Assembly (NCBI RefSeq): GCF_009711465.1
Contig: NZ_SMME01000868.1
Span: 1-64,000 of the forward strand
Origin: Parendozoicomonas verongulae
GTDB taxonomy: Bacteria > Pseudomonadota > Gammaproteobacteria > Pseudomonadales > Endozoicomonadaceae
Length of the DNA stretch: 64,000 nucleotides
Direction: 5' to 3'
Positions 36,291 through 44,677 of this stretch are shown here, in pieces. Every line of letters begins with the position of its first letter. Positions within the stretch are counted from its first letter, which is position 1. Under the pieces are notes generated by a model. The model worked only from the letters and a program-made list of their open reading frames with translations. It was not told the origin of the DNA and ran no database searches. The position numbers and the translations under genes are program-made.

Positions 36291-37980
36291 GGCATTACGA
36301 GACCTCTGGCCTTATCTGCGCCTCACTGGGCACTATGGCGGGCGCTTTACGGCTGGCTACCTGCTCGCCCTGGCGACCCTCGTGGCCAGTGTCGGCTTGC
36401 TGGCTTTGTCTGGCTGGTTTATTACAGCCACAGCCATTGCCGGATTAAGTGTCGCAACGGCTCAGGTGTTTAACTTTTTTACTCCCGGTGCCGGTGTGCG
36501 GGGCTTTTCCATTGCCCGGACGGCAGGTCGTTACGGTGAACGGATTGTGACCCACGATGCAACGTTTCATCTGCTGGCTGGTTTGCGAGTCTGGTTTTTT
36601 GAAAAGGTGGAGCCTCTGGCTCCCGCCGGGTTGAGGCGTTTTCGTCAGGGAGATTTGCTGAACCGGCTGGTGGCTGACATTGATACCCTTGATGGCCTCT
36701 ACTTACGGTTGATCAGCCCACTGATGCTGGCTGTTATGGCAAGCCTTGCGCTGGTGATTCTCAGTGTCATTTTCACAACAGATGTCGCTTTGTTTCTGGC
36801 TGTTGTGCTGGGTGTGATTGTACTGGTTTTGCCAGGGTTGTTTTACCGTTTGGGCAGTAAACCCGGCGATAACCTTGCTCGTACACGGGGGGTGCTGCGT
36901 ACCCGCCTGCTGGACTTTGTCTCCGGTCAGACAGAACTGCACCTCTCCGGAGCCACTGGTCGTTATCGCGCGCGTATTGAGGAGGCAGAGCAGCAGGTAT
37001 TCAATGACGAGCAGCGTATCGCCAGTGTCACAGGTTTTTCCCTGTTTCTGGTTACGCTGCTGACAGGTGTCACCGTAGCGGGTGTGCTCTGGCTGGGAAT
37101 ACTGGATAAGGAAACCACAGGGCTGGCTGGCCCACTGGTCGTGATGCTGGTGTTAGCCACTCTGGCAGCCTTTGAAGCTATTATGCCTTTGCCCGGTGCC
37201 TTTCAGATGCTGGGGCAGACCCGTCGCTCGGCGGCACGGCTGACAGAAGTCGCGGAGCAGAAACCCGCTGTCGTGTTTCCTCGCGCTTCCCAGGGTACGG
37301 GTGAGCCCGATATCCTGTCTGCAGGCAGGCTGGAACTCACCGGTATTCACTTTACCTATCCAACCAGCGATCCGGTTTTACAGAATTTTAACCTGACCCT
37401 GGAACCGAATGAGCGAGTAGCACTCACAGGCCCAACCGGTTGTGGTAAATCCACCATCTTGCAGTTGCTGAGTCGGGACTGGCCCTGTGATGGCCAGATT
37501 ATGCTGAATGACAGCTTGCTGGACAGTTATTCGGAATCTGATCTGCGCAGACAAATGGCCGTTATGCCTCAGCGTATTCACCTGTTCAGTGCAACACTAC
37601 GGGATAATCTGCTGATGGCCTGCACACCTGAAATGCCAAAGCCCAGTGATGAATCCCTGCTGGAGCTGTTGGAGGAGGTCAGGCTGAGTCATATCGCACC
37701 GGAAGCGGAATTGCTGGATATCTGGCTGGGGGCCGCAGGACAATCTCTCTCCGGAGGGGAGCAGCGTCGCATAGGGCTGGCCCGTGTACTGCTGCGCATG
37801 CGTGATCCTGAGTGTCGTTTTGTTCTGTTAGATGAACCAACCGAAGGTTTGGATCCCGATACAGAAGGGCGCATGATTGCAGTGCTGAATGAGGAGCTGC
37901 TGGGGAAAACCTTGCTGGTTGTCACCCATCGCCCTGCGGCACTGGAGCTAGTTGAGCGGATTGTCGCTGTTAGTAGCTGA
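36283..37980 (+). CDS. cydC: Thiol-exporting ABC transporter subunit CydC
   Basis: A 565-aa half-transporter, partner of CydD. The membrane domain opens with LRDLWPYLRLTGHYGGRF and LALSGWFITATAIAGLS, typical of CydC; the ATPase domain has GPTGCGKSTILQLL, LSGGEQRRIGLARVLL and FVLLDEPTEGLD. Together CydDC forms the heterodimeric glutathione/cysteine exporter. A hairpin follows the stop codon and separates it from the convergent symporter gene. Confidence 0.92.
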   Translation: MFEALRDLWPYLRLTGHYGGRFTAGYLLALATLVASVGLLALSGWFITATAIAGLSVATAQVFNFFTPGAGVRGFSIARTAGRYGERIVTHDATFHLLAGLRVWFFEKVEPLAPAGLRRFRQGDLLNRLVADIDTLDGLYLRLISPLMLAVMASLALVILSVIFTTDVALFLAVVLGVIVLVLPGLFYRLGSKPGDNLARTRGVLRTRLLDFVSGQTELHLSGATGRYRARIEEAEQQVFNDEQRIASVTGFSLFLVTLLTGVTVAGVLWLGILDKETTGLAGPLVVMLVLATLAAFEAIMPLPGAFQMLGQTRRSAARLTEVAEQKPAVVFPRASQGTGEPDILSAGRLELTGIHFTYPTSDPVLQNFNLTLEPNERVALTGPTGCGKSTILQLLSRDWPCDGQIMLNDSLLDSYSESDLRRQMAVMPQRIHLFSATLRDNLLMACTPEMPKPSDESLLELLEEVRLSHIAPEAELLDIWLGAAGQSLSGGEQRRIGLARVLLRMRDPECRFVLLDEPTEGLDPDTEGRMIAVLNEELLGKTLLVVTHRPAALELVERIVAVSS

Positions 37981-37994
37981 TTGAGCTGAAGGCC

Positions 37995-38015
37995 GGTGGA
38001 GCATAAAGCTCCACC
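37995..38015. terminator. Hairpin between cydC and the symporter gene
   Basis: GGTGGAGC and GCTCCACC form a perfect 8-bp stem with an ATAAA loop between two convergent genes. There is no clear T-run on either side. Confidence 0.55.
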
Positions 38016-38037
38016 GCGTCTGTCGCCTATATAAGGT

Positions 38038-39360
38038 TCAAGTTGCCTCAGCATTAATACGATGGAAGTCGATATGCTCTTCTTGCACGCCGGCCTGGGG
38101 ATCATTGAATACATCAACATCCAGCATGCCTTCTGACTTTGCCACCACGCAGGTCACCGCACAGTCACCGGCTACGTTCATGGCAGTGCGGGTCATATCC
38201 AACAGGCGATCCACCCCCATAATCAGTGCTACACCTTCCAGCGGCAGGCCAACCTGCTGCAACACCATAGCCAGCATGACCAGACCAACGCCGGGTACAC
38301 CGGCCGTTCCAACTGAAGCCAGTGTAGCGGTCATAATCACAGTAAGGTAATCACCGGTGGTTAGAGGAATGCCGTAAGCCTGTGCGATAAAGACAGTTGC
38401 CACGCCCTGCATAATCGCTGTGCCATCCATATTAATAGTGGCACCCAGCGGGATAGTGAAAGACGACACACGGTTAGAAACACCTAAGCGCTGGGTCACG
38501 GTTTCCATAGTGACAGGCAAAGTTGCATTACTGGATGCGGTGCTGAAAGCAAACATCATGGCATCTTCCATTTTCTTCAGGAAGATACGCGGGCTCAAAC
38601 CACCTGCAAGCTTCAGCAGGGAGCAGTAGGTGATCAGCAAGTGTGCAGCCAGAACGCCCAGTAGCAGTACAAAGTATTTGGCAAGGTTGCCGATGGCGCC
38701 AAATTCGATGGTAGTGAACAGGTGGGCCATCAGTGCGAACACACCGTAGGGCGCCACATTCATCAGCAGGGCGACCAGTTTCATCATCACTTCATTCAGG
38801 GATATAAACAGGTCGGCTACCTTTTGGCCTTTTTTGCCCGATGCGGCAATAGATATGCCAAACAGCAGCGCGAATACAATAACCTGCAGAGTATTGCCAC
38901 TGGCCATGGACGCAATAGGGTTGCTGGGGAACATGCCTATCAAGACTTCGCTCAGAGCAGGTGCGGGCTTGCTGGCAAAGGCATGGGTGGATTCCAGGTT
39001 TGCACCAACACCTGGCTGAACCAGCAGGCCACCGAGTATTGCCAGTGTGATAGCAATGGCTGTGGTTATCAGATAAACACCAATGGTTTTCAGGCCCAGG
39101 CGACCAAGGGATGTTGCATCACGCAGGGAGCAGGTACCACACACCAAAGAGGTGAAAATCAGAGGGACAACCAGCATCTTCAAGCAGGTGATGAAGATTT
39201 TTCCAATCACCAGAAAAAGACCATCGGTGATGTAGGTGTGTACGAAAGTGCTATTTGAGAAGACGTTTCTTGAAATCAGGCCGAGGCTTACGCCCAGTAC
39301 CATGCCGATAAGAACTTTGGACGTCAGTGATAGGGTATTCCAGCGTCGAATTGCAGGCAT
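38038..39360 (-). CDS. Dicarboxylate/amino acid:cation symporter
   Basis: A 440-aa DAACS-family secondary transporter with about eight membrane helices and re-entrant hairpins. Signature pieces are KMLVVPLIFTSLVCG, the Ser-rich hairpin AFSTASSNATLPVTMETV, GATINMDGTAIMQGV and the terminal DRLLDMTRTAMNVAGD. Members take up glutamate, aspartate or C4-dicarboxylates with Na+ or H+. The TASSNATLP form resembles the glutamate/aspartate branch (GltP/GltT) more than DctA, but substrate is not certain. It is monocistronic, with a gene-free gap of about 450 bases upstream. Confidence 0.88.
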   Translation of the reverse strand: MPAIRRWNTLSLTSKVLIGMVLGVSLGLISRNVFSNSTFVHTYITDGLFLVIGKIFITCLKMLVVPLIFTSLVCGTCSLRDATSLGRLGLKTIGVYLITTAIAITLAILGGLLVQPGVGANLESTHAFASKPAPALSEVLIGMFPSNPIASMASGNTLQVIVFALLFGISIAASGKKGQKVADLFISLNEVMMKLVALLMNVAPYGVFALMAHLFTTIEFGAIGNLAKYFVLLLGVLAAHLLITYCSLLKLAGGLSPRIFLKKMEDAMMFAFSTASSNATLPVTMETVTQRLGVSNRVSSFTIPLGATINMDGTAIMQGVATVFIAQAYGIPLTTGDYLTVIMTATLASVGTAGVPGVGLVMLAMVLQQVGLPLEGVALIMGVDRLLDMTRTAMNVAGDCAVTCVVAKSEGMLDVDVFNDPQAGVQEEHIDFHRINAEAT

Positions 39361-39776
39361 TCAGTCTTTCCTTTATATAAGTTGGACGAAGCCATAAGTC
39401 AGGTCTGTATCAGAAAGCCGTAAAGAGTCAGCGGCCGGCACGGGATGGGGTTAACCTTCGCGTGACGCCGGTGGCTTATCAGAGCCTGAACTATGGGTTC
39501 GTAAGGTCCGTTCGGAGGAAAGTGCTTTGAAGGGTTATTTCTTTCCGGAGGGTCAGCAAAAAAACGAGGCTGACGGTGATCTAAAAAATGCAGATCTAAA
39601 GACAAAGTTGCCGAACGGTATGGATTTTGTAAGGCTGACTTTGGGCAAAATATCAGGAGGGTCTGTCACTAAACATGGCATATGTCGTGTATTTTTTTTG
39701 TTGATCGTGCCTAGTTTGAGTGTTATGTGCTGGTTTTACTTTGTTTTCAGGGGGAAGTTTTGCGCTTTATATGAAA
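39361..39776. other. Gene-free gap between eda and the symporter gene
   Basis: About 415 bases without a supportable gene. A + strand frame is open from 39527 but has no recognisable protein. The promoter of the symporter gene should lie here on the reverse strand; I cannot point to a specific site. Confidence 0.5.
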
Positions 39777-39810
39777 GCCCTGGAGCGCGGTGGGCCCTGC
39801 GCTCCAGGGC
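39777..39810 (-). terminator. Terminator after eda
   Basis: GCCCTGGAGCGC and GCGCTCCAGGGC form a perfect 12-bp stem with a 10-base loop directly after the eda stop codon on the reverse strand. Confidence 0.7.
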
Positions 39811-39817
39811 AAAAGAG

Positions 39818-40459
39818 TCACTGTTGGGAGAGGTTGAGTTTTGAGGCTTCTCTTGCTAACTCTGTGATAGTGCCCCAATCATTTCTTGCAACAGCATCCT
39901 TCGGAAAAATCCACGAGCCACTTACACAGGTCACGTTAGGGAGAGCAAGATAATCTGGAGCATTGTTGATATTGATGCCTCCACTTGGACAGAACGTGAT
40001 TTCCCGGAAAGGGCCCGCCAGTGCTTTCAGAGCAGTTGCTCCACCGTATTGCTCTGCAGGGAAGAATTTAAGAATTTCGAATCCGGCATTGACTGCTGTC
40101 ATTACATCACTGGGGGTTGCTACGCCAGGAATGAAGGGAATAGCCATATCCTGAGCCATGTTGATCATGTCGTCGTTCATTCCGGGGGAGACTATAAAAT
40201 CTCCACCTGCCCAGGCCACTTGCTGGAACTGATCGGTATTAATAACCGTTCCTGCACCGATGGAGCATTCTGGCATGTTCTTCTTCAGAAGTTTAATAGC
40301 ATCAAGAGCACAGGCTGTGCGGAGGGTAACTTCAAAAACAGTAAGCCCGCCATCCTTTAAGGCTTGTGCCATAGGAAGGGCCTGTTCGAGTGAGTCAATG
40401 ACCATCAAGGGTATGATGGATTGCGCCTGATCGATAATCTCTTGAAGCTCATCTTTCAT
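39818..40459 (-). CDS. eda: KDPG/KHG aldolase
   Basis: A 213-aa class I aldolase splitting 2-keto-3-deoxy-6-phosphogluconate into pyruvate and glyceraldehyde-3-phosphate. Conserved parts are PLMVIDSLEQALPMAQAL, the catalytic Glu in VFEVTLRTACAL, GAGTVINTDQF, FIVSPGMNDDMI, and the Schiff-base Lys in ILKFFPAEQYGG followed by FCPSGGI. ATG 40459 is preferred over TTG 40465. It stands alone here, without edd or zwf, but hexuronate catabolism via the UxaA pair at the right end of the window would also end in KDPG. Confidence 0.93.
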   Translation of the reverse strand: MKDELQEIIDQAQSIIPLMVIDSLEQALPMAQALKDGGLTVFEVTLRTACALDAIKLLKKNMPECSIGAGTVINTDQFQQVAWAGGDFIVSPGMNDDMINMAQDMAIPFIPGVATPSDVMTAVNAGFEILKFFPAEQYGGATALKALAGPFREITFCPSGGININNAPDYLALPNVTCVSGSWIFPKDAVARNDWGTITELAREASKLNLSQQ

Positions 40460-40682
40460 AACCAAACCTGCTCAGAACGAAAGGGGTTAAAACAGTTTAT
40501 CTGTGAGTTTACGCAGGGCAATGGCACCTTTATACAGAATCCTGAAGGAAAAAGTGCCGTGCGGTGAAAATCCGTTCACTGATGAACTTATTGTGGGGTA
40601 GGTGGTTGTACGTATCAGATCAATATAGTGATTCGTAAAAGCCGTTATCATGGGAATCAGGCAAGGAAAAAGGAAACAGGTT

Positions 40683-42053
40683 ATGCAGTTGCAGTTTTTC
40701 GGTGGTGCAGGCTCTGTAACGGGTTCCAAGTCTTTGGTGACATCCCATGGGCGTCGCATACTTGTAGATTGCGGTTTGTATCAGGGAGTGAAAAACGAAA
40801 GGGAGCGTAACTGGCAAAAGTTTCCGATTCCTGTTAATCAACTCGATGCCATAGTGCTCACCCATGCTCATATTGATCACAGTGGCTATCTGCCAGCGCT
40901 TGTTCGCCAGGGTTACGAAGGGCCTGTTTACTGCAGTCCTGGAACCTATGATCTGTGCAAGGTCCTGTTGCCAGACGCAGGGTTTCTGCAGGAAGAAGAT
41001 GCCCGCTTTGCTAACAAGAAAGGCTTTTCCCGGCATAGCCCGGCGATGCCTTTGTACACGGAAGAAGACGCTCGACGTTCGTTGAAGCTGTTTCAGGTGC
41101 GGGAATTTCATAAACAGTATGAATTGCCCGGTAAGCTGACCATGCGCTTTCACCGTGCAGGACATATTCTTGGCGCTGCCAGTGTAGAGCTGTTTAATGG
41201 CAAGCATATGCTGGTGTTTAGCGGTGATATCGGTCGTATGAACGACCCTGTGATGTACCCGCCTGAGCCCGTGCCCAGAGCTGACTGGCTGGTGTTGGAA
41301 TCTACTTATGGTGACAGGTTGCATCAGGACATAGACCCTCTGCCTCAGCTGGAGAAAATTATAAACCGCACCATGAAGCAGGGCGGCTCGGTGCTTATTC
41401 CCGCCTTTGCCGTTGGCCGTGTTCAGCTGGTACTGCACATGATTCAGCAACTGAAAGACAGTGGCCGGATAGCTCAGGATATTCCCGTTTATCTGAATAG
41501 CCCCATGGCGATTACAGCCACAGAAATGTTCTGCAAAAATCACCAAAAGCACAAACTCACTCAAGAAGACTGCGCTCGTATAGATGCCAATACCCGCTAC
41601 GTGCGTACTGTTGATGATTCCATCGCTCTCAATAAAAGCCGTTATCCTGCCATTATTATTTCTGCCAGCGGCATGGCCAGTGGCGGGAGGGTTGTACATC
41701 ACCTAAATACGCTGGCTCCTGACCACCGCAACAGCATTGTACTGATGGGTTTTCAGGCACCGGGAACACGTGGTGAGAAACTGTTGAATGGCTGTGAGAG
41801 TATTCGGATATTTGGGCAGGATGTGCCAGTGAAAGCCAGCGTGCATAGAATCGATAACCTCTCAGCTCATGGAGATTATGAAGAGATTCTTAGCTGGCTG
41901 GGCGGTGTGCGGCAGGCACCTAAAAAGGTGTTGATCAATCATGGTACGCAAGAATCTTCCGAAGGTTTGGCCCAGCATATCCGGGAGCGGTTTGGCTGGG
42001 AGGTTGAAGTGGCTTGTATGAAGGATTTGGTTGTTATTCCAGATGGGGCGTGA
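40683..42053 (+). CDS. Beta-CASP metallo-beta-lactamase RNA hydrolase
   Basis: A 456-aa protein of the CPSF73-like/RNase J-related MBL plus beta-CASP family. Zinc ligands appear in THAHIDHSGYLPAL (HxHxDH), AGHILGAAS, FSGDIG, and the C-terminal beta-CASP motifs STYGDR, PAFAVGRVQ, IISASGMASGGRVVHHL and VHRIDNLSAHGDYEEIL. Bacterial members are thought to process or degrade RNA; the exact substrate is unknown. ATG 40683 has AAGGAAACAGG upstream and begins the conserved MQLQFFGGAGSVTGSK. A good terminator follows. Confidence 0.88.
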   Translation: MQLQFFGGAGSVTGSKSLVTSHGRRILVDCGLYQGVKNERERNWQKFPIPVNQLDAIVLTHAHIDHSGYLPALVRQGYEGPVYCSPGTYDLCKVLLPDAGFLQEEDARFANKKGFSRHSPAMPLYTEEDARRSLKLFQVREFHKQYELPGKLTMRFHRAGHILGAASVELFNGKHMLVFSGDIGRMNDPVMYPPEPVPRADWLVLESTYGDRLHQDIDPLPQLEKIINRTMKQGGSVLIPAFAVGRVQLVLHMIQQLKDSGRIAQDIPVYLNSPMAITATEMFCKNHQKHKLTQEDCARIDANTRYVRTVDDSIALNKSRYPAIIISASGMASGGRVVHHLNTLAPDHRNSIVLMGFQAPGTRGEKLLNGCESIRIFGQDVPVKASVHRIDNLSAHGDYEEILSWLGGVRQAPKKVLINHGTQESSEGLAQHIRERFGWEVEVACMKDLVVIPDGA

Positions 42054-42072
42054 GCTCACTGCTGGTACAGAT

Positions 42073-42100
42073 ATGCCCACATGCAAGATGTGGGCATTTT
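42073..42100 (+). terminator. Rho-independent terminator after the MBL hydrolase gene
   Basis: ATGCCCACAT and ATGTGGGCAT form a 10-bp stem with a GCAAG loop, followed by a TTTT run, 20 bases after the stop codon. Confidence 0.85.
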
Positions 42101-42157
42101 CGTGTTTGTGATTATTGATAGAGAGATCACTCTGCGGAATGACAGCAGTGTGAGTCT

Positions 42158-43402
42158 CTAATACGTTTGCAATATCAACTTCTCTTCAACGGTTCGGGTT
42201 GAGCTCAGCGCTGGCCTCAGGGTATTGAGTACTTGCTGGACATCAATCGCTTTCAGGCACTGGTTATCGGTACAACTTGTTTTTCTATGATTACCGGCAC
42301 TGACACAGGGGGAGCAGGGCAAATTGGCATAGATAGGCGTTGAGTTTCCGAGGGCGCCATAAAGCGCTGGCGTCTCAGGGCCAAAAATCACAAACGTTTT
42401 TAAGTCGGTTACCGAGGCAAAATGAGGAGGCCCTGAGTCATTGGATAACATTATCTCTGAAATAGAGTACAGAGGTACCAGCTCGTTGAACTCAAATACC
42501 CCGGCACTGTTGACACATCGGCCATGGCTAACCTGCATCTTCAGTATATCTGCTTCAGGGCGCTCACTTGGTGCACCTGTGATAACTACCAGAATATCAG
42601 AATACTCTGCCAGCAAGGCCTGAATCACTTTCACATAACGGTCTTTCATCCACCGGCGCTGGGGAAGTAAATCGCTGGCATTGGGGTTAATAAGTACCAG
42701 ACGCTGTTTATCAGGCTGATAATCACTGTAGAGTGTTTTGATTTTGCGAATCACAGACATCCGCAAATCAGGATTAATCTCGGCCCGTGCCAGCTTGATG
42801 GGCTCCTCATTGATATTTTTCTGATAAGGCTGATGAGGGCTTTTCAGTGAAGCCTGTACCAGAGTCATAAAGTTTTTGGATATATGGCGGTGCGGATTGT
42901 ACATCACCGGATGGGTAAGGTAGTTCCCCCGGTAGAGGCCTTCTTCATGCACGCGATCAAACCCGACCCGGTTATCCGCCCCACTGAGCCGACTCAGAAT
43001 GGATGTCACTCGAGAGAACAGTTCAAGGTCAATAACGGTGTCAATTTTCTTTTTCCGGCACCATATCAGAAACTGCAGGCTGCTTATGGCAAGGCTGAAA
43101 AAGGTGTCGGCCTTGATTAGAAAAATATTTTCTCGATCAATGGTGTTAAGCAGTTTCAGGCTCGCTGCGTTCTTTTCAAAGATAACAAAATGCAGTGTTT
43201 TGCCTTGTTCTTTCAGCCAGCGCATGGAAGGATCGGCAAGGATCGCGCTGCCCATTTCAGACAATTCAATAAACAGAACATTTCTGGAGTTCGTTGTTTT
43301 GTTGCGCTGCAACCAGTCAAACGGCCAAAATATCAGTTTCAATAGATAACATAGGGGGACGCCGATATAACGATCCACCCAACGCATGGTATCAACTTTC
43401 AC
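42158..43402 (-). CDS. Glycosyltransferase family 9 (heptosyltransferase-like)
   Basis: A 414-aa GT-B glycosyltransferase resembling lipopolysaccharide heptosyltransferases. Features: NVLFIELSEMGSAILADPSMRWL near the N-terminus, LVLINPNASDLLPQRRWMKDRYVKVI in the nucleotide-sugar domain, and SNDSGPPHFASVTDLKTFVIFGPETP near the C-terminus, with a Cys-rich CSPCVSAGNHRKTSCTDNQC segment usual in the family. The first 35 residues are hydrophobic and basic, suggesting membrane association. It is the last gene of a reverse-strand operon, three bases after the PAP2-GtrA gene. Probable role: adding a sugar to LPS core or another envelope glycan. Confidence 0.82.
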   Translation of the reverse strand: MKVDTMRWVDRYIGVPLCYLLKLIFWPFDWLQRNKTTNSRNVLFIELSEMGSAILADPSMRWLKEQGKTLHFVIFEKNAASLKLLNTIDRENIFLIKADTFFSLAISSLQFLIWCRKKKIDTVIDLELFSRVTSILSRLSGADNRVGFDRVHEEGLYRGNYLTHPVMYNPHRHISKNFMTLVQASLKSPHQPYQKNINEEPIKLARAEINPDLRMSVIRKIKTLYSDYQPDKQRLVLINPNASDLLPQRRWMKDRYVKVIQALLAEYSDILVVITGAPSERPEADILKMQVSHGRCVNSAGVFEFNELVPLYSISEIMLSNDSGPPHFASVTDLKTFVIFGPETPALYGALGNSTPIYANLPCSPCVSAGNHRKTSCTDNQCLKAIDVQQVLNTLRPALSSTRTVEEKLILQTY

Positions 43403-43405
43403 AGA

Positions 43406-44650
43406 CTAATTCCTCAGACCATGCTGGACTTTTGTCCTGTAAAAGACAAATGTAGACGCAATGGTAAAGTTGAACAGCATACCAGCAAGGACGCCGACAA
43501 AAAGTGCCAATTGCTTGTATTGCGTAAAGAAAGGGATAAATGTTGTCAGTAAATAATAGGAGCCCCAGTTAGGAATAAAGCTAACCAGACACATGCTCAG
43601 ATATTTACCCCACTGCTTCAGCTTCTTTTCCCTTGGGGCATGGGAAAATGTGAAGGTTCGGTTCCAGAACCAGTTCCAGCTGGCTGCAACCCAGTACGAC
43701 CCGCCTCTGGCAACCAGGTGGGGCGCTCCCAGCCATTGACCGATCAAGGTATATACCCCCATGTCCACAACAAATCCACTGGCGCCTACCAAACCAAATT
43801 TGATGAACCTCTGTCCTTGACAGAACAACTTATTCAACAAAGTTCCAGGCTGTTTAACGCGACTTTTCAGTTCATCCTGATAGAGAGAAACTGCACAATA
43901 GACAGATCCCGCGAGTGCCAGCACAGCAAGCACTATTTGCTGGTAAACAACTACGGTAAATGTACGAAAACCATTGTCATATAACGGGAGAAGGCCTACG
44001 CACAGCAGCCCAAGTAAAATAAAGGCAATCCGGGCTTTTATGCCTGAGTTTGTCTTACTAACGAGATAATCTCCTACTACGGCCGACATAATACCCACCC
44101 AGGCTCCCAGAGCCAAATCTAGGGGCCAGTGTGCTCCAACAACACTCCGGGAGAGTGCACACAGGGTTGCAATCAGTACGACCAGGGACCGGAGCCAGCC
44201 TCGCAAATACAGAAGTGCCAGACCTGCCGCAAGAAAAACAGTTGCGGTATGACCAGAAGGCAGAGAATGTGCTTTTAATACCGGCCCCAGTACATGGACA
44301 GCATCAACACCCAAAACACCAACCGGCCTTATGCTTCCAAACAACGCTTTGGCACCATTGATAAAAATAGCGCCAGCCAGCATAGTGAATATAACTGCCA
44401 GCTGCTTATCCGGCTTTTTACAGAAAAGGAGCATCACAAGGGGGAAAAGAAAAAATCCATCCCCCAGGTTGGTCAGAACTACCCAGACGTCAGGTACAGG
44501 CCACATGGCGTTCCAGCTGTTGATCTGAAAGAAAACAGTAGTATTCAGGGAAGTTAATGCCAAAAGGGCAACTAAAGGCAATAGCAACCCACTGGCCATT
44601 AAAACTATGGAACGGGGCCGATTAAGGTCAGCCCCTGAAATCTTCAACAT
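43406..44650 (-). CDS. PAP2 phosphatase - GtrA flippase-like fusion protein
   Basis: A 414-aa membrane protein made of two known families. The N-terminal half is a PAP2 phosphatase with KALFGSIRP, SLPSGHTATV and SRSVVGAHWPLDLALG. The C-terminal 140 residues are a GtrA domain (FIKFGLVGASGFVVDMGVYTLIGQW, SYWVAASWNWFWNRTFTF) with four predicted helices. PAP2 proteins recycle polyprenyl diphosphates, and GtrA-like proteins are thought to flip polyprenyl-phosphate sugars, so one polypeptide may couple carrier recycling with sugar flipping. It lies between a GT39 and a GT9 gene in one operon, which supports that reading. The coupling is inference. Confidence 0.85.
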   Translation of the reverse strand: MLKISGADLNRPRSIVLMASGLLLPLVALLALTSLNTTVFFQINSWNAMWPVPDVWVVLTNLGDGFFLFPLVMLLFCKKPDKQLAVIFTMLAGAIFINGAKALFGSIRPVGVLGVDAVHVLGPVLKAHSLPSGHTATVFLAAGLALLYLRGWLRSLVVLIATLCALSRSVVGAHWPLDLALGAWVGIMSAVVGDYLVSKTNSGIKARIAFILLGLLCVGLLPLYDNGFRTFTVVVYQQIVLAVLALAGSVYCAVSLYQDELKSRVKQPGTLLNKLFCQGQRFIKFGLVGASGFVVDMGVYTLIGQWLGAPHLVARGGSYWVAASWNWFWNRTFTFSHAPREKKLKQWGKYLSMCLVSFIPNWGSYYLLTTFIPFFTQYKQLALFVGVLAGMLFNFTIASTFVFYRTKVQHGLRN

Positions 44651-44677
44651 CGTTTACCCTCAATGGCGTTTTTTTAT

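Noticed and set aside
39527-39844. Possible 105-aa gene on the + strand after the symporter gene
   Set aside because: Weak start context, no family features, and it runs through the eda terminator and into the eda 3' end on the other strand.
40620-41702. Reverse frame of 360 codons opposite the MBL hydrolase gene
   Set aside because: Antisense to a gene with complete catalytic motifs; no protein-like signature of its own.
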